Of a stretch of 64,000 nucleotides of DNA, positions 25,161-38,800 are shown piece after piece. The position numbers were made by a program, and so were the translations under genes. Every line of letters starts with the position of its first letter. Within the stretch, counting starts at the first letter, position 1. This DNA is from Pipra filicauda. Lineage: Eukaryota; Chordata; Aves; Passeriformes; Pipridae. The notes below the pieces were generated by a model. That model saw only the letters and a list, made by a program, of their open reading frames with translations. It had not been told where the DNA came from and did no database searches. The DNA is taken from NCBI RefSeq assembly GCF_003945595.2, contig NW_024104295.1, positions 496,001 to 560,000 on the forward strand, read 5' to 3'.

Positions 25161-25509
25161 ATCAGCATTCCAGGGTCAACACAAATGGCCATCTTCAGCA
25201 GCCACGAAGACTTGAAGACATGTTATGGTTAAACCTCCTGTTGAAGCAGTTCTCCTGTGTCAATTTGTTCACTTATTACTTTCACAACTGATCTTGCAGC
25301 TTCCAAATGTGAAACTATTAAGTGCCACTGAAAAAATACCAGCACTGTCATAGTCCAGTGAGGTTCTGTGCTCATTGTCTGTCAGTGTGCCCCACACCAG
25401 ACAGGTGTGTATTACAGGTTTATCGTGTTAGACTAAAAAATAAAAGTATTTTATTAACTGTAAATCTTAAAAGCTGGAGTGTATTGATCGAGCACATGAG
25501 AAAGTCTAA

Positions 25510-27790
25510 TCCTGCGCAGCCAAAATACTAATTTAATCCATTATCTTCTCTCTGAGAGCAACCATCTGTTGATGCACTGGGAGGAGTGAGTACACAGCCA
25601 GGGAAGACATAAACTCTTCCCCAACATAATGTCTCAGCTTCTGATGACCCATATCTTCTGGGCTACACATTTTGTCTTCATATTTAATAGACCGTGATTG
25701 ATTTTTTTCCTGTTTTGAGTCATCACTCTTCAAAGCCTGGGAAACTTTGGTGAAAGCCTATGGAAAGACTTTTCACAGCTGTGTGTTTTATTTCTTTTCT
25801 TTGTTTTCAATTTGCCATCTTTGTCTTTCTTTGGTACTTTTTGGTTCTTGAATTGGAAAAGACAATGAACAAAAGGTCCTTACTCATGATCCCTATACAC
25901 TTGTGATTTTATAGACCTTTCTTACAGCCTTGTTCAGTCCCCTCTCTTCAGACTGAAAAAGCCTATTCTATTTAATCACTTTAGACACAGAAACCATTTG
26001 ATATCTTTGTCATCCTGATACTCCAACTCTGAACCCCTTTCAGACCTGCTGTACATTCTGGAGATGGGTGAACCAGAACTGCCCACAGTGTTCAGTGTGT
26101 GGGTGCCCCACATCTATGCAGTGTGGGATGATGTTCTCTCTCTCTCTTCTTCTCTTTTCCTTTCCCAATAATTCCTCACATTCAATTTGTGCTTTTTTTT
26201 TTTTTTTTATTACTCCTGAGCTTTGAGCTGACACTTTTGTAGACTGTCTATTACATCTCCAAGGTCTTTTTCCTGAATGCTAATTTAAAGACTGTCACTG
26301 TGTATGTAAGGTTAGGATTGTTTTTCTTGTGCATACAACTTTACATTTATCTATTTTGAATTTCATCTGCCACTTAATAATCAAGTCGGTTTGTTTATGA
26401 AGTTCTCTCTCTTTTTTTTTTTTTTTTTGTGGTTGCAGTGGATGAATTCTTATCAACAGAAAACATAGCCATCTTACTATTCACCTTCTTTCCAGGTAAT
26501 TCAGATATATGTTGAACAGGGCAGACCTATCACATACTCCAGTCAGACTCTACTGATACCTTCTCTGCACTGAGAAAATTGGTTAATTTCCTAAACCTTA
26601 GCTCTTTACTTATCCCTGAAAAGAGTTCCTTTCCTATACTGTGGTAGGAAGAGGTTTTGGTGAAGGACATTGTCAAATACTTTTCAGGAATCCCAGGAGA
26701 TTAATTCCCAATTATTAAGTAGAGGATATGGTGGGAATTGCTTGTTGACTGTCTCTTTTTGTACTTGCAGTAGGGGACATTGGGGGCATACTTAGGAAAA
26801 AAAAAGCAGAATGATTTTTTATGCAATGCGTAGTTAAGTTTCCAAGTTCATTGCCACACATAATGTGGATAGTATTTGTGGCTTCAAGGGACAGACTGAG
26901 CTAGTTCACAGATTACAAATCCATTGAAGTTTACTAAATGTGTAGAAATAAAGGCTGCCTAAGGAGCTCATGACAGTGAAGATGATTGGAAGCCCTAAGA
27001 GTACTCATCAGGAGCATCATGTGCATCTGTCCTGGTTGTCTTCTCTTTCCCAGGCATTTACTTTTGGAGAGAGGATTCTTAGCAAACCCAGCACAGCCAC
27101 TCTTTTGCTTTTCTGGGCCCATGTTCTTAACTGGGTCTTTTCTTGGATGCCTTCAGAGAACTCTGGCTGGTTTGTGAGTCATGACTCCTCTTTTTGAAAG
27201 CTGTTTCCTCAGGATACTGCACTTTTCCCAGTATCCACTGATTTAGTTCCCACCCATTCTCCTGATACAGTTGTCAAATTAGTAGGTGCTACAGCTCCTA
27301 GAGTGTAGTTCTCCAGATACACCCTGAAACTGTTAAAAATTTGTCATCACTTCTGCCACCCTCCATTCCTGCAGTGCACTGACAGCTCTAATGTCTTGCA
27401 GCTTTCTTTAGTAGGTCAGCCTTTAAATCATCTGGACCTGACAATTTGTTACCTTAATTTTGACAATTCCTTCTATAGGTTCTTTTAATGAATTCACTGT
27501 GAAATACTTCCTTTGACATATCCCCTCTGATGTATGAAGAAGGGTTCCAGCCCAGATATTTCCCCAAACTCCTTCAAGGCTGTAAAAAATCATTTAATTT
27601 TCCTCCTCTGCTCTCTCTTCTCTGAAAGTTCCTTTTGTACTTCGATCAATTAATGGGCCTACAAACTGTATAGCTTCCTGCTCCCAATGTGTTTGAAGAA
27701 ATGATTAATTATGAGGTTTTTACGCCCTCTGAAAAGTGTTCTTCAAACTCTTTTTTACTGGCCCAAAACCAGGAATAAGGGAACTTTGCT
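25510..27790 (-). mobile_element. Old CR1/L3-type LINE, reverse transcriptase region
   Basis: On the minus strand the block reads, in element order, through remnants of a CR1/L3 reverse transcriptase. A LSGPDDLKADLL segment (about 27450) corresponds to the usual GPD..HP motif. LFNIYLNYLE (about 26510) matches the LFNIFINDL stretch after the catalytic region. WQMKFKIDKCKV (about 26365) matches MKFNKDKCKV. MSAQSSGV (about 26230) matches MSQQC. Then come HTEHCGQFWFTH (about 26080) and a C-terminal and 3' UTR part down to about 25510. Several frame shifts, stops and two long internal T runs (about 26193-26209 and 26411-26428) show it is an ancient, dead copy. The 5' limit is uncertain; it may extend past 28000. 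Confidence 0.75.
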
Positions 27791-30700
27791 GAAAGAATTA
27801 ATTTTGATCTTTTTTTGTATTTGTACTTCAGTAAAGAAAGAAAAATTCTTATTGATTTTCATAATCATGCATATATATGGATTTGCAACTGAATAAACCT
27901 TTACACCAAATTTGTTACTCTTTTGGCACAATGTACATATCTATTACAGCAGTCATATAGCATAATCTGCTTTTTTTCTGTAAAAACATCTTAACATTTT
28001 CTCTGACACATTACTGTGTGCTAAATAACTAGATATCTTTTTCTCTATGATTGTGCCAAGCTGCTTCTGCAAAATGCACTAGAGTAGTATTTTAGTGTTC
28101 TCTTTCTTTGGCAGATAAAACCATTTGGATGCCTTTCCACTCATCTGCTTGTGCCTGGCTGACTTGTGTCTCATTTTATGCTTATGCCAGTTTGTTGCTT
28201 TATTGTTCTTCCACAAACCCAGTTTGTTGGTCCCTTGTTCTTCCCTAGACCCCCTTTCACCCCTACATTGGCTTCTGGCTGATATTTGCTGTTTAACCTT
28301 ATATACATCTGGTTTGGTATTTGCCCGGTCCCTGATCAGTATGGCTATTTATGGTCATTAGTATCTCCTTTGTTTGTTTATGCATTTCTATGTTGGTAAC
28401 TTTGCTTCTCTGCTCAACATTTGGTATAGAGGATGTTGTGAATTAAAATAATTTTCTAGCTTCTCTTCCTAGGAGTGTGTTGTGGTTGGGCATGCTTCTC
28501 TTCCGCCTGCTGATGGCGATAATCCTCTGTTGTTGTGTATCTTCATCGTTGTATATGTTGGCAGAAAGTTTCTACGTTGTTTTCTACCTTATCTAAAATG
28601 TTCATATTCCCAGAAATTTTTCATGTTCATACCTTTATTTCTGCTACTTTCTGGTTGTTCAAAATGCAAGTAAATTTCCCAGAATTTCCTACTTGCTTTG
28701 GGGCATTCACAGTCATTCAAATTATGCCAAAGATGGTTTCGTTGAAACATATTGTCTTCCCCATTACTCTTGGCTTTGGAGGCTTATCTGTATGCTCACA
28801 GAACCTGGGAGGCAGGTTAAGTCAGTAGCAAAATATGTCTCTTCATGTTTCAGAGAAGGAACTTCACATTTTGGTCCCAAGAACTTCACAGTGTCCCTTG
28901 CCCAGGTCTGTCTCATGGGCCTGTCCATAGCAGCCCAAAAAGCTGTGGCAATAACACACAAACTTGTTACTTTTCACTCCTGTTATGCTCCTTTTTTTTA
29001 CTCCTGATTTTTCCTGACTTACAGCATCTACCTCCTCACTAGAAGATTATTACTCGTATCTAATTCTAGCTATCTTTTGAGGTCACTATATTCCATGAAA
29101 TGTTTCTTAAATTAATATTGTTAGAAGTGTTGTGCACTTCTAGGCTGCTTAATGACATAAATTTTTGTTCAGTATGAGATTTTCCTTCTCTGAAATCTGC
29201 TTGTTCTTAGCTACTTGCCTGTGTCTGATTTCATTTGCCATAATATCACCTATTAACATTTTCTGACACTGACACTAATAATACTCTATTTCTCATCTTA
29301 CAGACTGCCATTGTTTTGGCAGTTTGACAGTAAAATAATCTTTGACATTAGCAGAAATAAGATATCTAGCCTGTTGGGCACTTCTAAAATTTTCACTGTG
29401 GTACTTTAGTTTTAGTTGCCTAAATGTATCTAAGATTTTGGTCCCACATTTTTAGAATTAGTAAATTCAGTCTCCTCCTACCTTGTGTTAGGAGAAAATA
29501 ATAAACCATTTTTTTTAAAAAGCAAATAATGAAGTACAATTTAAATACTTACTCTTATTTGCAATTAAGCGATTGTGTATTTACAATTAAAAACCAAAAC
29601 AAACCAATGTTGGAAACCAAGCATGGCTCTGAGTGTCAGAATGAGATTTCTAACTTTTTCATAGCCACTGGCCATTGGTATTCTGCTACAGTACAAGGTT
29701 CTTGAGTCAAGATGTTTCTGAAAATAAATTTGGAGAAGTTTAGAAGTGTGCTTTGAAATGTGTGACAACAGAATGCACTGAGGAAGGATTAAATACACTG
29801 CTTTACTCTTTCTCTTCTACTGCCCTCAGATGTGCTAAGCAGAGATTGGGAGACCTGTGCTTCTATGAAATGACAGGGAGGAGATACTACCTGTACAGCA
29901 TTTCAAACGTGGTTCTCTATGGCCTGAGAATCTCTGCTGATTGCCTCTTAAGGGCGAGCATGTTTGCTCCTCTGCCTTTGTAACTCTGGTTGTGGAGGGG
30001 TACTTTTGCTTTGCTCAATTGATAAGCCTAGCAATGCCTACGCCTAGAAGTAAAAAAAAAAAACCACAACAAACAAAATCTGTTTGAAGGAACTAGCTTT
30101 AGTACTTATTCATTGAGCGTTGATTCAAAAGCAAACCAAACTGGAATAAAACACAATCACCCCCTCTGCAAGGCAGACAGGGTTTCAAGGTCGGTTGCTT
30201 GTCTGAAGTATGAGACGCACCACTGATCTCTGTCTCTCAAAGAGATGCAACCCACTTTCATCCTGGCTTGCTGTCCAGCCCCTCTCTTAGTGTCCCTTTC
30301 TCCTTTGAAATATTTGGCTGGCTCTTGGAGCGCCAACTGTCAGAGTGGCTCAGGCTCGGCTGGGAGACATCTCCTCCTGCCGAGCCCCGCTCATCTTAAT
30401 GTTTTTTGACAGGGGGAAGCTGGTTGTAGCTCCCTCCAGACTTACCCACACCACTCTGTCATCTGCACAGAGCACCCTGTGCAGTCATTTTCAGATGATA
30501 AAAGTTAGCTAATTCCTGCAACATGATCATTTTCACACTGTGGATGAGCTTTCTTTCATTACTTTGTTCTTCAGCACGTGTGAGGTAGCCCCAGAAGGAC
30601 CAGAGTCCCAATAACCTGGGATCTGTACAAATCTTTAATGTGATGCAGTTCCTTGCAACACAGCTTGCATTCTACAAATGTCTTATGACATATGATGAGA

Positions 30701-33700
30701 ACGGATCTACAGAATATAAGCAAAGGGACTTAACTGAATGTCATATCTGCAAAAGCCAAAGGGCAAAATTGTGGCCTCACGGAGGTCAGTGGCCAAGCTC
30801 CTGTTGGCTTGAGGAGTGCCAGGCTTTCAACAAGAGTCTTTGCAGCACAAGCATTTTTATTCTGCTCACGTTGACCTATTTCAGGTTGAAATTCCCTTTA
30901 GCAGTGCTCACTAAGCCATAGGGCTTGCCGGTAAACCTTAACATGTTTAGGCAATGCAAGCTGACAAGGGCATGACATCATTAGCCAAGTTTCACATCCC
31001 ACTGACCTCGCCATCATGACTTAATCCGCTGGGGTCTGTCATCCCTAATGGTTTGGTTTGACAGTGCTTTACTGCACTTGTGTATTCATCTAATACAGTC
31101 TGTTAAGAAAATGTGGATGTGCAGAAGCTGTTTTATGTTTCCTATGACATGGGAATTATAACAAAATTTAACAATACTTCATGTAGTTTGTTGGAGTAGC
31201 ATACCTACAGTTCTGTCTTATTTTCTGATATCTGAGTTATGGGTTTTTAAAGTCTGATACAATGTCAGTTGTGTCACACTGAAATCACCACATTTTGAGA
31301 AAACTTGATATTTCTACTGAAAGGGCAAGAAAGTGGTTTATTATATTTTCACATCTATCACGTTTGTCTTTCAAAATTTCACACCATTTTACAGGCATCA
31401 TTACCATGATATTTATTTTAGAGAGAGAAAAACAAAGTTGCACACTGACAGGTCTGACCAGAAACCATCAGGTTAACTTCACTGGTTAAGTCTCTCTGTG
31501 CCAGCAGAAGGAAGAGTGAGTGCCACACCTCCAAGCAGAGAGCTGAATTATTACAGGACTGTTCTGCACACCAAGCATCCAAGTAGCTCACCTTCTACTA
31601 GGAAAAACAGAAGTAAGTACCATGAATTCCAGAGCATCATTTGTACTCTTCTTTATATCCCATAAACCACCAAAAAAAACCCAACCAACCAACTAGAAAT
31701 GAGAAGAACCAACACCACTAAGATAAATAATTTGGGCAGCTGGGAGAAAAGAGGGATCATATGGACCTGTACCTCAGGCACGTATATTTGAAACATCTTT
31801 CCACATTCCAAGTTATCTTCTCTAGTCCTACCCAGCAAGCTGCATCATGGGCAGGAGAGTGAGCATTTTACTGCAAAAAATTTTTTGCTGAACTCCTTAA
31901 AATACTTCCATTAAAAATTTGTCTATGTGGGGGAGTGCTGCAGAATAAGCATAGGGGGTGAATTTTAAATGCAACATCCAGTCTGTACTCATTCCCAGCG
32001 TAGGTTAAGCTAAACACATGGGGAAAATTTCACTATGGATTAAAAATGTCCTCCTGAAGAGTTAGTATGCAATAAGTATTCCAGGCTATTTCCCCAGGTA
32101 GACAAGCCTAAGCATCTGATAAATAGGCCTATTCCTTTTTCTCTTAACCAATTAAGTACTTATTTTAGAAGGATAAAATGAATTATCATGTAACTATTTC
32201 ACCGCAATGTGTCTTACTTAGTGCATTAATGTCAGAAAAGCCAAACTACTGTCCACAGATTGGAAAGAAAGGAATTAGTGTTTTGCATGTACAAGCAAAG
32301 AGATGTCTCTTGACCTTATTTTATTTTGTGTAAAGATTATGATGTATGGTTGTTTTTGCAACGCTTCACATTTATTTCACAAAATAAATCACATAATGGA
32401 CTGTCATAATAGCCCCAGTAGCGTGACAGGAAAAAAGAATTGGTAGAGCTACACTTCAGTGCACAGTGAAATAGCTAACAATTTGTTAAATATCCCATGA
32501 GTGGATTAAATAGGCATATGATCAGTTATGTGGCTGCCAAGCCACAGCAGGAGCCAATTAGAATTCACCAAAAATAATTTAGATGAAAACTGATGAATCT
32601 ATCAAAACCTAATTAAATTTATGGGAAAAAAGGAAACATCTCGTTGACAGATTATATAACCAACAAGTTTCTCTGTAAACAGTCTACAAAGGATGACCAC
32701 TGAAAGCAGAGCTGCATTATCTGATCTTGTTTAAAGAGCATTGGGTATTTTCACATTTAACATTCTTCCAGTATAAGTTTCAAGTAAATTAGTCACATAT
32801 AAGTGAGTCAGTCAGTTTTACATGAAGTAGCACAAAGTCATCCAGCAAATTGTATGTATTGTTAATTATTTGATGGCCTGTCTTATGTGAAACATGTAAG
32901 AGTTTGTGGAGTGGGAGGGATTTGAATGGAGAAGAAAGATGCTGTAGACAGAGAGGTCTTTTAAGGATGTTATTTTATATCATAAACTAGAAAAGCTTAG
33001 AAATACAATTGTTAGAGCTAGAGCTCTTTGAACTTGAGGTATATTCTGTGGTATAATTTTGGGGTAGAGGATTATTTTTTATTGAAATGCTGGGTATTAA
33101 GCCAGCAAATGGTGAAGCGAGTCTATGTGAGAATGAGCACTGAGACACCAGCAATAACACCCAGAAGGTAGAAAAGCAGACACTTCTAAATCAGAGCTTT
33201 CAGCTGCAGTAAATAGATAAGCTGTCTTCAGAACCAAAAGACAGGGACTTGCATGGTTATTCTCATTGAAATCCTGCAAAGAATTAGGCAGAAACGGGGC
33301 TGCTGATCATTTTACTCCAGTAATGTCAGGACAGATATTTCTAAAATGTACCTTACAGTCCAGTTGTTTCTCAGATTCCTGCACTGTTCATTCTCCCATG
33401 AAACTTGTACATCGTGAACTATAACCTGAGTTGTCTTTTCACAAAAACTCAGTTTTCCCAGTGCACCAGTGCTTTTGTGCTGTATGTGTTCTGTATGACT
33501 AATCAATATAACCAAGATATAGTTGAGTATTACCTGACAAGGATTCCCCCCCCGCCAATGCTATTCAGAAATGAAGCTTTCAGCTGCCAACAGAAGAAAG
33601 GTGATATGTGCTTGTCCTCTGTGCTTCTTTTTGGTGGCCACCTGGGAAAGTGCTAGGACAATGTCTGATTCATCTCCCTTGAAACTGGGAAGTTAGCAAT

Positions 33701-34360
33701 GACTTTCCTTTTCCCTTTTCTCCAAATTGAAGACAAATGAAAGATCAAATACAGGTAATAACATCCTTCTAACCTGAAGAGTCTGAATATTTACAGACTA
33801 GGTATCTACAAAAATCAAAATGCAGAAGAGTATATGTTGTGTCATCACTGCTTGAATGTTAATGTTAGCCAGACTCTTGCATTACATAAAGATGTCTGAA
33901 TTACCTTGTATAAAATACTCTTACAGGCTAAGGAGACCTTTTAAAGTGAACCTGTCTTAATGCATAGATCCATAATAAAAAGACGTGTTTTCTTTGGGAA
34001 AAAAAAGCAGTCACACATGCTTCATTTTCTGAGTTTTCTTGCTCCTAGAATCAAAGCTCTTCTTTGAAATGTGGTAAAAATAGAATTAGACTGTAAGATC
34101 TGAAGTCATTTAAGTTCTTGAATTAACTGTAATTAAACCAAAGAACCTAAAATGGGGGAAAATGGGGAAACAAAGGGGAAAAAGAGGAAACTGCAAATGA
34201 GAAAAAGGATGACATATTCAATCAACTGTTCTGTTCCCTGTAAGAGATGTCCTCCTCTAAGAGCTCTGAGATCCGTGGTGGGGTCTCAGCATTAACCAGG
34301 AGTTTCCCTGAAACCAATGGCTGTAAGTGAGGGTGAGAACATGCACTTACTGCTGCCACA
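27791..34360. other. Non-coding stretch, AT-rich
   Basis: No gene is recognised. Some of 27800-29100 may be the diverged 5' part of the neighbouring CR1/L3 element, but I cannot show it. Blocks at 30300-31090 and 32080-32680 carry clustered TAATTA/CTAATT, TAATCC and GATA-like cores and no repeat signature, a pattern seen in conserved non-coding elements. An eight-C run lies at about 33547. Confidence 0.45.
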
Positions 34361-34800
34361 TATATCTGCTTTTTTTGTTTGCTTTTTTTTGTTTGCTTGT
34401 TCATTTGTCTGTTTGGGGAAGGGGTTGGTTTGGGGGAGTGTTTTGGTTTTTAAGGTGTTTGGGTTTTTTAGGGGTTTTTTGGTAGATTTTGGGGAGGTTT
34501 TTTGGGGGGGTGGATGGAGTTTTGTTGTAGGTTTCTTGGGGGGTTTTTTTGAGGGATTTGGGAGTGATTTGAGTTTGGGGGGGTTTGGGGTTTTATTTTT
34601 TTTTTTTTGAAGGTTTTGAGTGACTGGTTTTGTTTTTTGTTTCTATGGGGAAGGGTTTTTTTTCCTGCCTTTTTTTTTTTATGTGTGGGGGGGCAGTGAG
34701 TTTTGGGCGGATGGGTGTTTTTGCTTCTGGAGGGCTTTTTTGGGGGGGGAATTCTTTTTTTTTTGGAAGATAGTAGGCTTGGGTCTTTTTGAGGGGGGAC
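34361..34800 (+). repeat. G/T-strand-biased low-complexity tract
   Basis: About 440 bp in which the plus strand is almost entirely G and T, with few A and very few C. It contains many G runs of 4-8 (for example near 34503, 34577, 34687 and 34742) separated by T runs. It is not a simple microsatellite because unit length and order vary. Open frames on both strands here encode only Gly/Val/Phe-type or Lys/Pro-type low-complexity peptides and are artefacts. The G runs could form intramolecular G-quadruplexes. Confidence 0.9.
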
Positions 34801-35610
34801 AAGGGACCAAAAACAGAAGAAGCAGCTCACAGGGAACCGAAAGAGGTATTGTGACTTTGGATGCTTTACTTGCTATTGGTGTTTTCTGTGGTGCTCTGGG
34901 GGGAGGAGGAGACTTTCAGCATGTCTACCCCAGGCACACAACGTGTCAGCACAGCAGGCTGCAAAAATGATGTTAAGGACCATACAACTCCATGACATAC
35001 TATGCAACTTCTCACCATGCCTAAATAGCCATGAGTGAGCTTCCTGTGGAAAATACCCAGCAGAAAAGCTGTGAACAGGTAGCATTTTCTCAGCATTTAA
35101 CAAGGCATCACCTCAGAGCTAAGGAGGACTGCTACCCTTTTTCTCTTTGTTCAGACCAGTCCCAAGCCATAAATAAGCACTTTACTGCGATGTGCTGCAA
35201 TGAGCATTTCAAGGACCAGGACAAACCAGCTTTTGCTCAGGATGCGACCAAGGAGCACAATCCATCATTAGTAGTTTCCCATTGACCTTTTCTTATAGGA
35301 GAAGTGGATAACCAAGTCTAACAGTAGCTTCAGAGATCATCTGAAAATGGGGCTGTTTTCTCCTGAACCTGAGATCTCAAGTTCCTCTTGAACAATAGTC
35401 TGGCCAGCTCTGCTCAGACGTAAAGGACAGGCTACTTCTGTGTAACAAGGAATTAGATAAAGATTTGCTGTGATTATTTTAAGCCCCAAACCAATTTGCT
35501 AAAACCTGTATTTCTTGATGTATTTTGAATTGTCGAATATATGAAACAGAAATATCAAACATTTGTATTATCATAACTGGACCTTAATATATTTTTTTCA
35601 CATAAAGGCC

Positions 35611-35841
35611 ACATGAGGAGGAATCAGGTTGGACATGAGGAGGAATTTCTTCACAGAAAGGGTGGTTAAACATCAGAATGGACTGCCCAGGGAGGTGGAG
35701 TCACAGCCCCCGGAGGTGTTTAAGGAAAGACTGGATGTGGCACTTTGTGCCATGGTCTAGTGGACATGTTGGTGTTCGGTCAGAGGTTGGACTTGATGAT
35801 TTCAGAGGTCTGTCCCAACCCAATTGATTCTGTGATTCTGT
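35611..35841 (+). mobile_element. CR1 LINE 3' end
   Basis: The plus strand reads the last codons of CR1 ORF2 ([20 protein letters not shown], from about 35638), then the typical 3' UTR (GTTGGACTTGATGATTTCAG, AGGTCTGTCCCAACCC). It ends with GATTCTGTGATTCTGT at about 35826-35841. A 14-bp segment ACATGAGGAGGAAT occurs twice, at 35611 and 35633, at the 5' truncation point, probably a short slippage duplication. The copy is moderately well preserved and so fairly young. Flanking duplications are not evident, as usual for CR1. Confidence 0.92.
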
Positions 35842-38800
35842 AAATATGAACTTCTAGACACTACTAGAAATACGTCCTTTCCAAATCCAAGGGTTAAATT
35901 CCATGCCTTGCTCCTAAAGAGAAATATAAGAAAAACCCTTCAGACCTGTTCGAAACAAATACCATCTTTTCCTGTTGGGCCAAATGGATTGCTGTGAGCA
36001 AGGGCTAAGCAGCCACTGAAATACATGCACATCTTGTGGTAGATTTCATATAAAATGGTGCCAATATGTCCTACCTTTATCTCTTACCAAAATTTTTGAT
36101 GGTTCTTGAAGACTTCGCAATTTACCTTATTAATGTATCCCTCCTATTTTTTAATGTAAGCAGAGTGAACCTCAGAACACCACCACTGCACACTAATAAC
36201 ACTCAGCAGTTGATTATTAAAAGACATATAGCTTTGCTATCTATTTGCAGAAGTAAATGGGAACCTGGTGTGCTTGGTATGCACTAGCCTTAATGCAGAA
36301 AATTTCAAAAGTATCCTTTATAGAGGGACTACATGGTAAGGTGTGAAAAAGTATTACAGAGCATCTTTAAATGAGATGGAAAGCATTCATTTTTTTAAAA
36401 TCGCTGGATATAGTCCTGATAGGGAGCTTGGTTCATACCAAATAACATCAATAAAACTATAGTAATTGTCTTCATTGGAAGGATGCTTGAACTAATTATT
36501 TGTCACTGGTTTTACATCTACAATTAATTTTGAACTTAATTTTCAGAGGTACTAAACACAATCCCAAAACTCACTGATTTCAAGTAATGCTTTGGGTGCT
36601 GGGCATTTCAAAAAATGAGCCTGCCTTATCTACAAGTTCAGTCAAATTGTTAATCCTCATTGGAATTAATGGACTAAGCTAACAGAATCTGCAAATAAAT
36701 TGGAAGCACTGAATTAGTGTGTCTCCTGATGGTTGTGGAGAGGTGCCTTATCTAACCAGCCTGATCCATTTTTTCACCTTCCCTGACAACAGGCTGCCAG
36801 GTATAGGTTGCTCTGCACAGCAGCAGCCTTTTGCTAAGGCACTTTATGTCACATGAAAATATATTCAGTGCTTGAAACTAGCCTATTATTATTAAACACC
36901 AACACATCTCAGGGGTGGTATTCATCTTAGAACCATCCTCATAAAATCTTTTTTATTGTTTGTGTGATACATTCTCAAGATATTAACATTTTTATGTGTC
37001 TGAAAAGAGAAGAAAATCCCTGAATTTCACTCTGTGAACTCAAATCCAAAAGTGGCCAGTGCAGAAACTGTATAAAATTGGATAATCTGTTTACAGAAAG
37101 AGCTGGATGTGTAGCAGAGTTGGCAAAGACATTCAGCTTTTACATAATTGGCTCAGATACTTTCCAAGTCAAGAGGGTCAGTGAGGCTTTACCGCCTGAA
37201 AGTTGCTTTGCAAAACCTGTGAAATAAACTGCTCATTTATCATGTTATGGACATTGCCCACCACAGGAAAAATACCAACATACATAAAACTGACTGGTGT
37301 CATGGAAAAATTGTCAGGATTTAAACCAGAGGCAGTCAAATGACAAATGGGGTTTCAGGTACTTACAGGATCTGGAAGATCTGGTGTCAAATGGTGATTT
37401 GCCTCGCTACCTTAATTGAACAACCAACATTCAGACACTTGCATAGACAGCCATAACTACCTGTTTTGTTGGTTTATTAAAAAAATTAATTATATTTCAA
37501 CATTTTAATTAATTCTATTTTGGAATAAATATACCTTGTTTTTAATGTTGTGGTCTCAATTTCTATTTCCAACATCTCCAAATATTGCTGACTATTTTCT
37601 TAAAATGAATTTTGGCTAAACCATTTCTAGAAGAGCTTTAAATTCCATATTTTAAAATATGCATGAACCTATTGTATAATAAATGGAGAAACTAGATGGA
37701 TGCTTAATAAGGAAAGCTGAAAAGACATGAAGTTTAGAGTAAAACCATATTTATTTTTCCTGGTTGTTCTGGTATATTAAACTATAGAACAGAAAAAAGT
37801 TAAACCTATACTATATTAATAGAAGTCAAACAGAGATAAACTATCAAGTAAGGATAGACAACAAGTGAGTAAAAGGGATGAGAAATTTGCAAAATATAGC
37901 AGCTTGTCTCTTTGAGTTTAAATGAAAGCAAAGCATTCACTTGTGTATAATTTCCCAAAATACTCTGCAAGTGTAAGGAATTTGTTATTTTCTGTGCTTA
38001 ATGTTGGGACAAAAGTGACTTAAAATAGGTCTTGATTTTAAGAGTTAAGTGCATTAAATAAGTACAACTTTTTGATTTCTTATTGTTGTTTTGCTCCTTT
38101 TGTATAGAGAAAGGAAGCCAAATCCTTTGAACATTGAATATTCAGTTACAGATCCTCCTGCAGGCCGTTTACCATCCTTGCAGCTGTGAGGGAATGGCAT
38201 GTCAGACCTGGGCAAGCCTGGCTGAAATAGAATGCTCAGCAGGGAAGACTCAGGTGTTGGGACTTCTCTCTTATTTGAGTGCTCATAAGCTTCAGGATAA
38301 TTTTTTCTCTTTCTTCTACTGTTTCTGTCCTTCATAGGGGTAGAGCAAGTTCAGGCTGTATTTCACATTGTTGTGTGTCCTGTAGAGTAAGAAATAACCT
38401 TCCTGGACCTACTGCTCCTCAGTGGTAGAAGGATGGCCATGGCTTTGGTTTCTACCAAAATGTGTGATGACAGTAATGAAAAACTGAAGTTATCCTATCA
38501 CCTGTAGCAATTGCAGCTTTGGTGTTGAATCTTTTATACCAGTGATATCTATTAGGCACAGATCATTTTCATAGCACTTATCACCTATATATAACCACTG
38601 CTTTCCTCTTTCTTACCTGTCTAATACCTTTAAAAAAAGCTGTCAGTATTTATAAAAGTTTGTGTCGAGAAAGTCCTGTTCAGCCATAACTTGAGTAACG
38701 ACCTACAGACCTGAGTCAGGAGGGACTCTGTGCTTGGAACAAATGTTTGTCTTACTGGCATTTCACCTCAGAATAGGCAGCAGATTTTTTGTTTGTTTTC

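Noticed and set aside
34317..34970. Gly/Phe-rich and Lys/Pro-rich open frames in the G/T tract
   Set aside because: They are translations of low-complexity DNA; both strands are open because G/T-only codons avoid stops.
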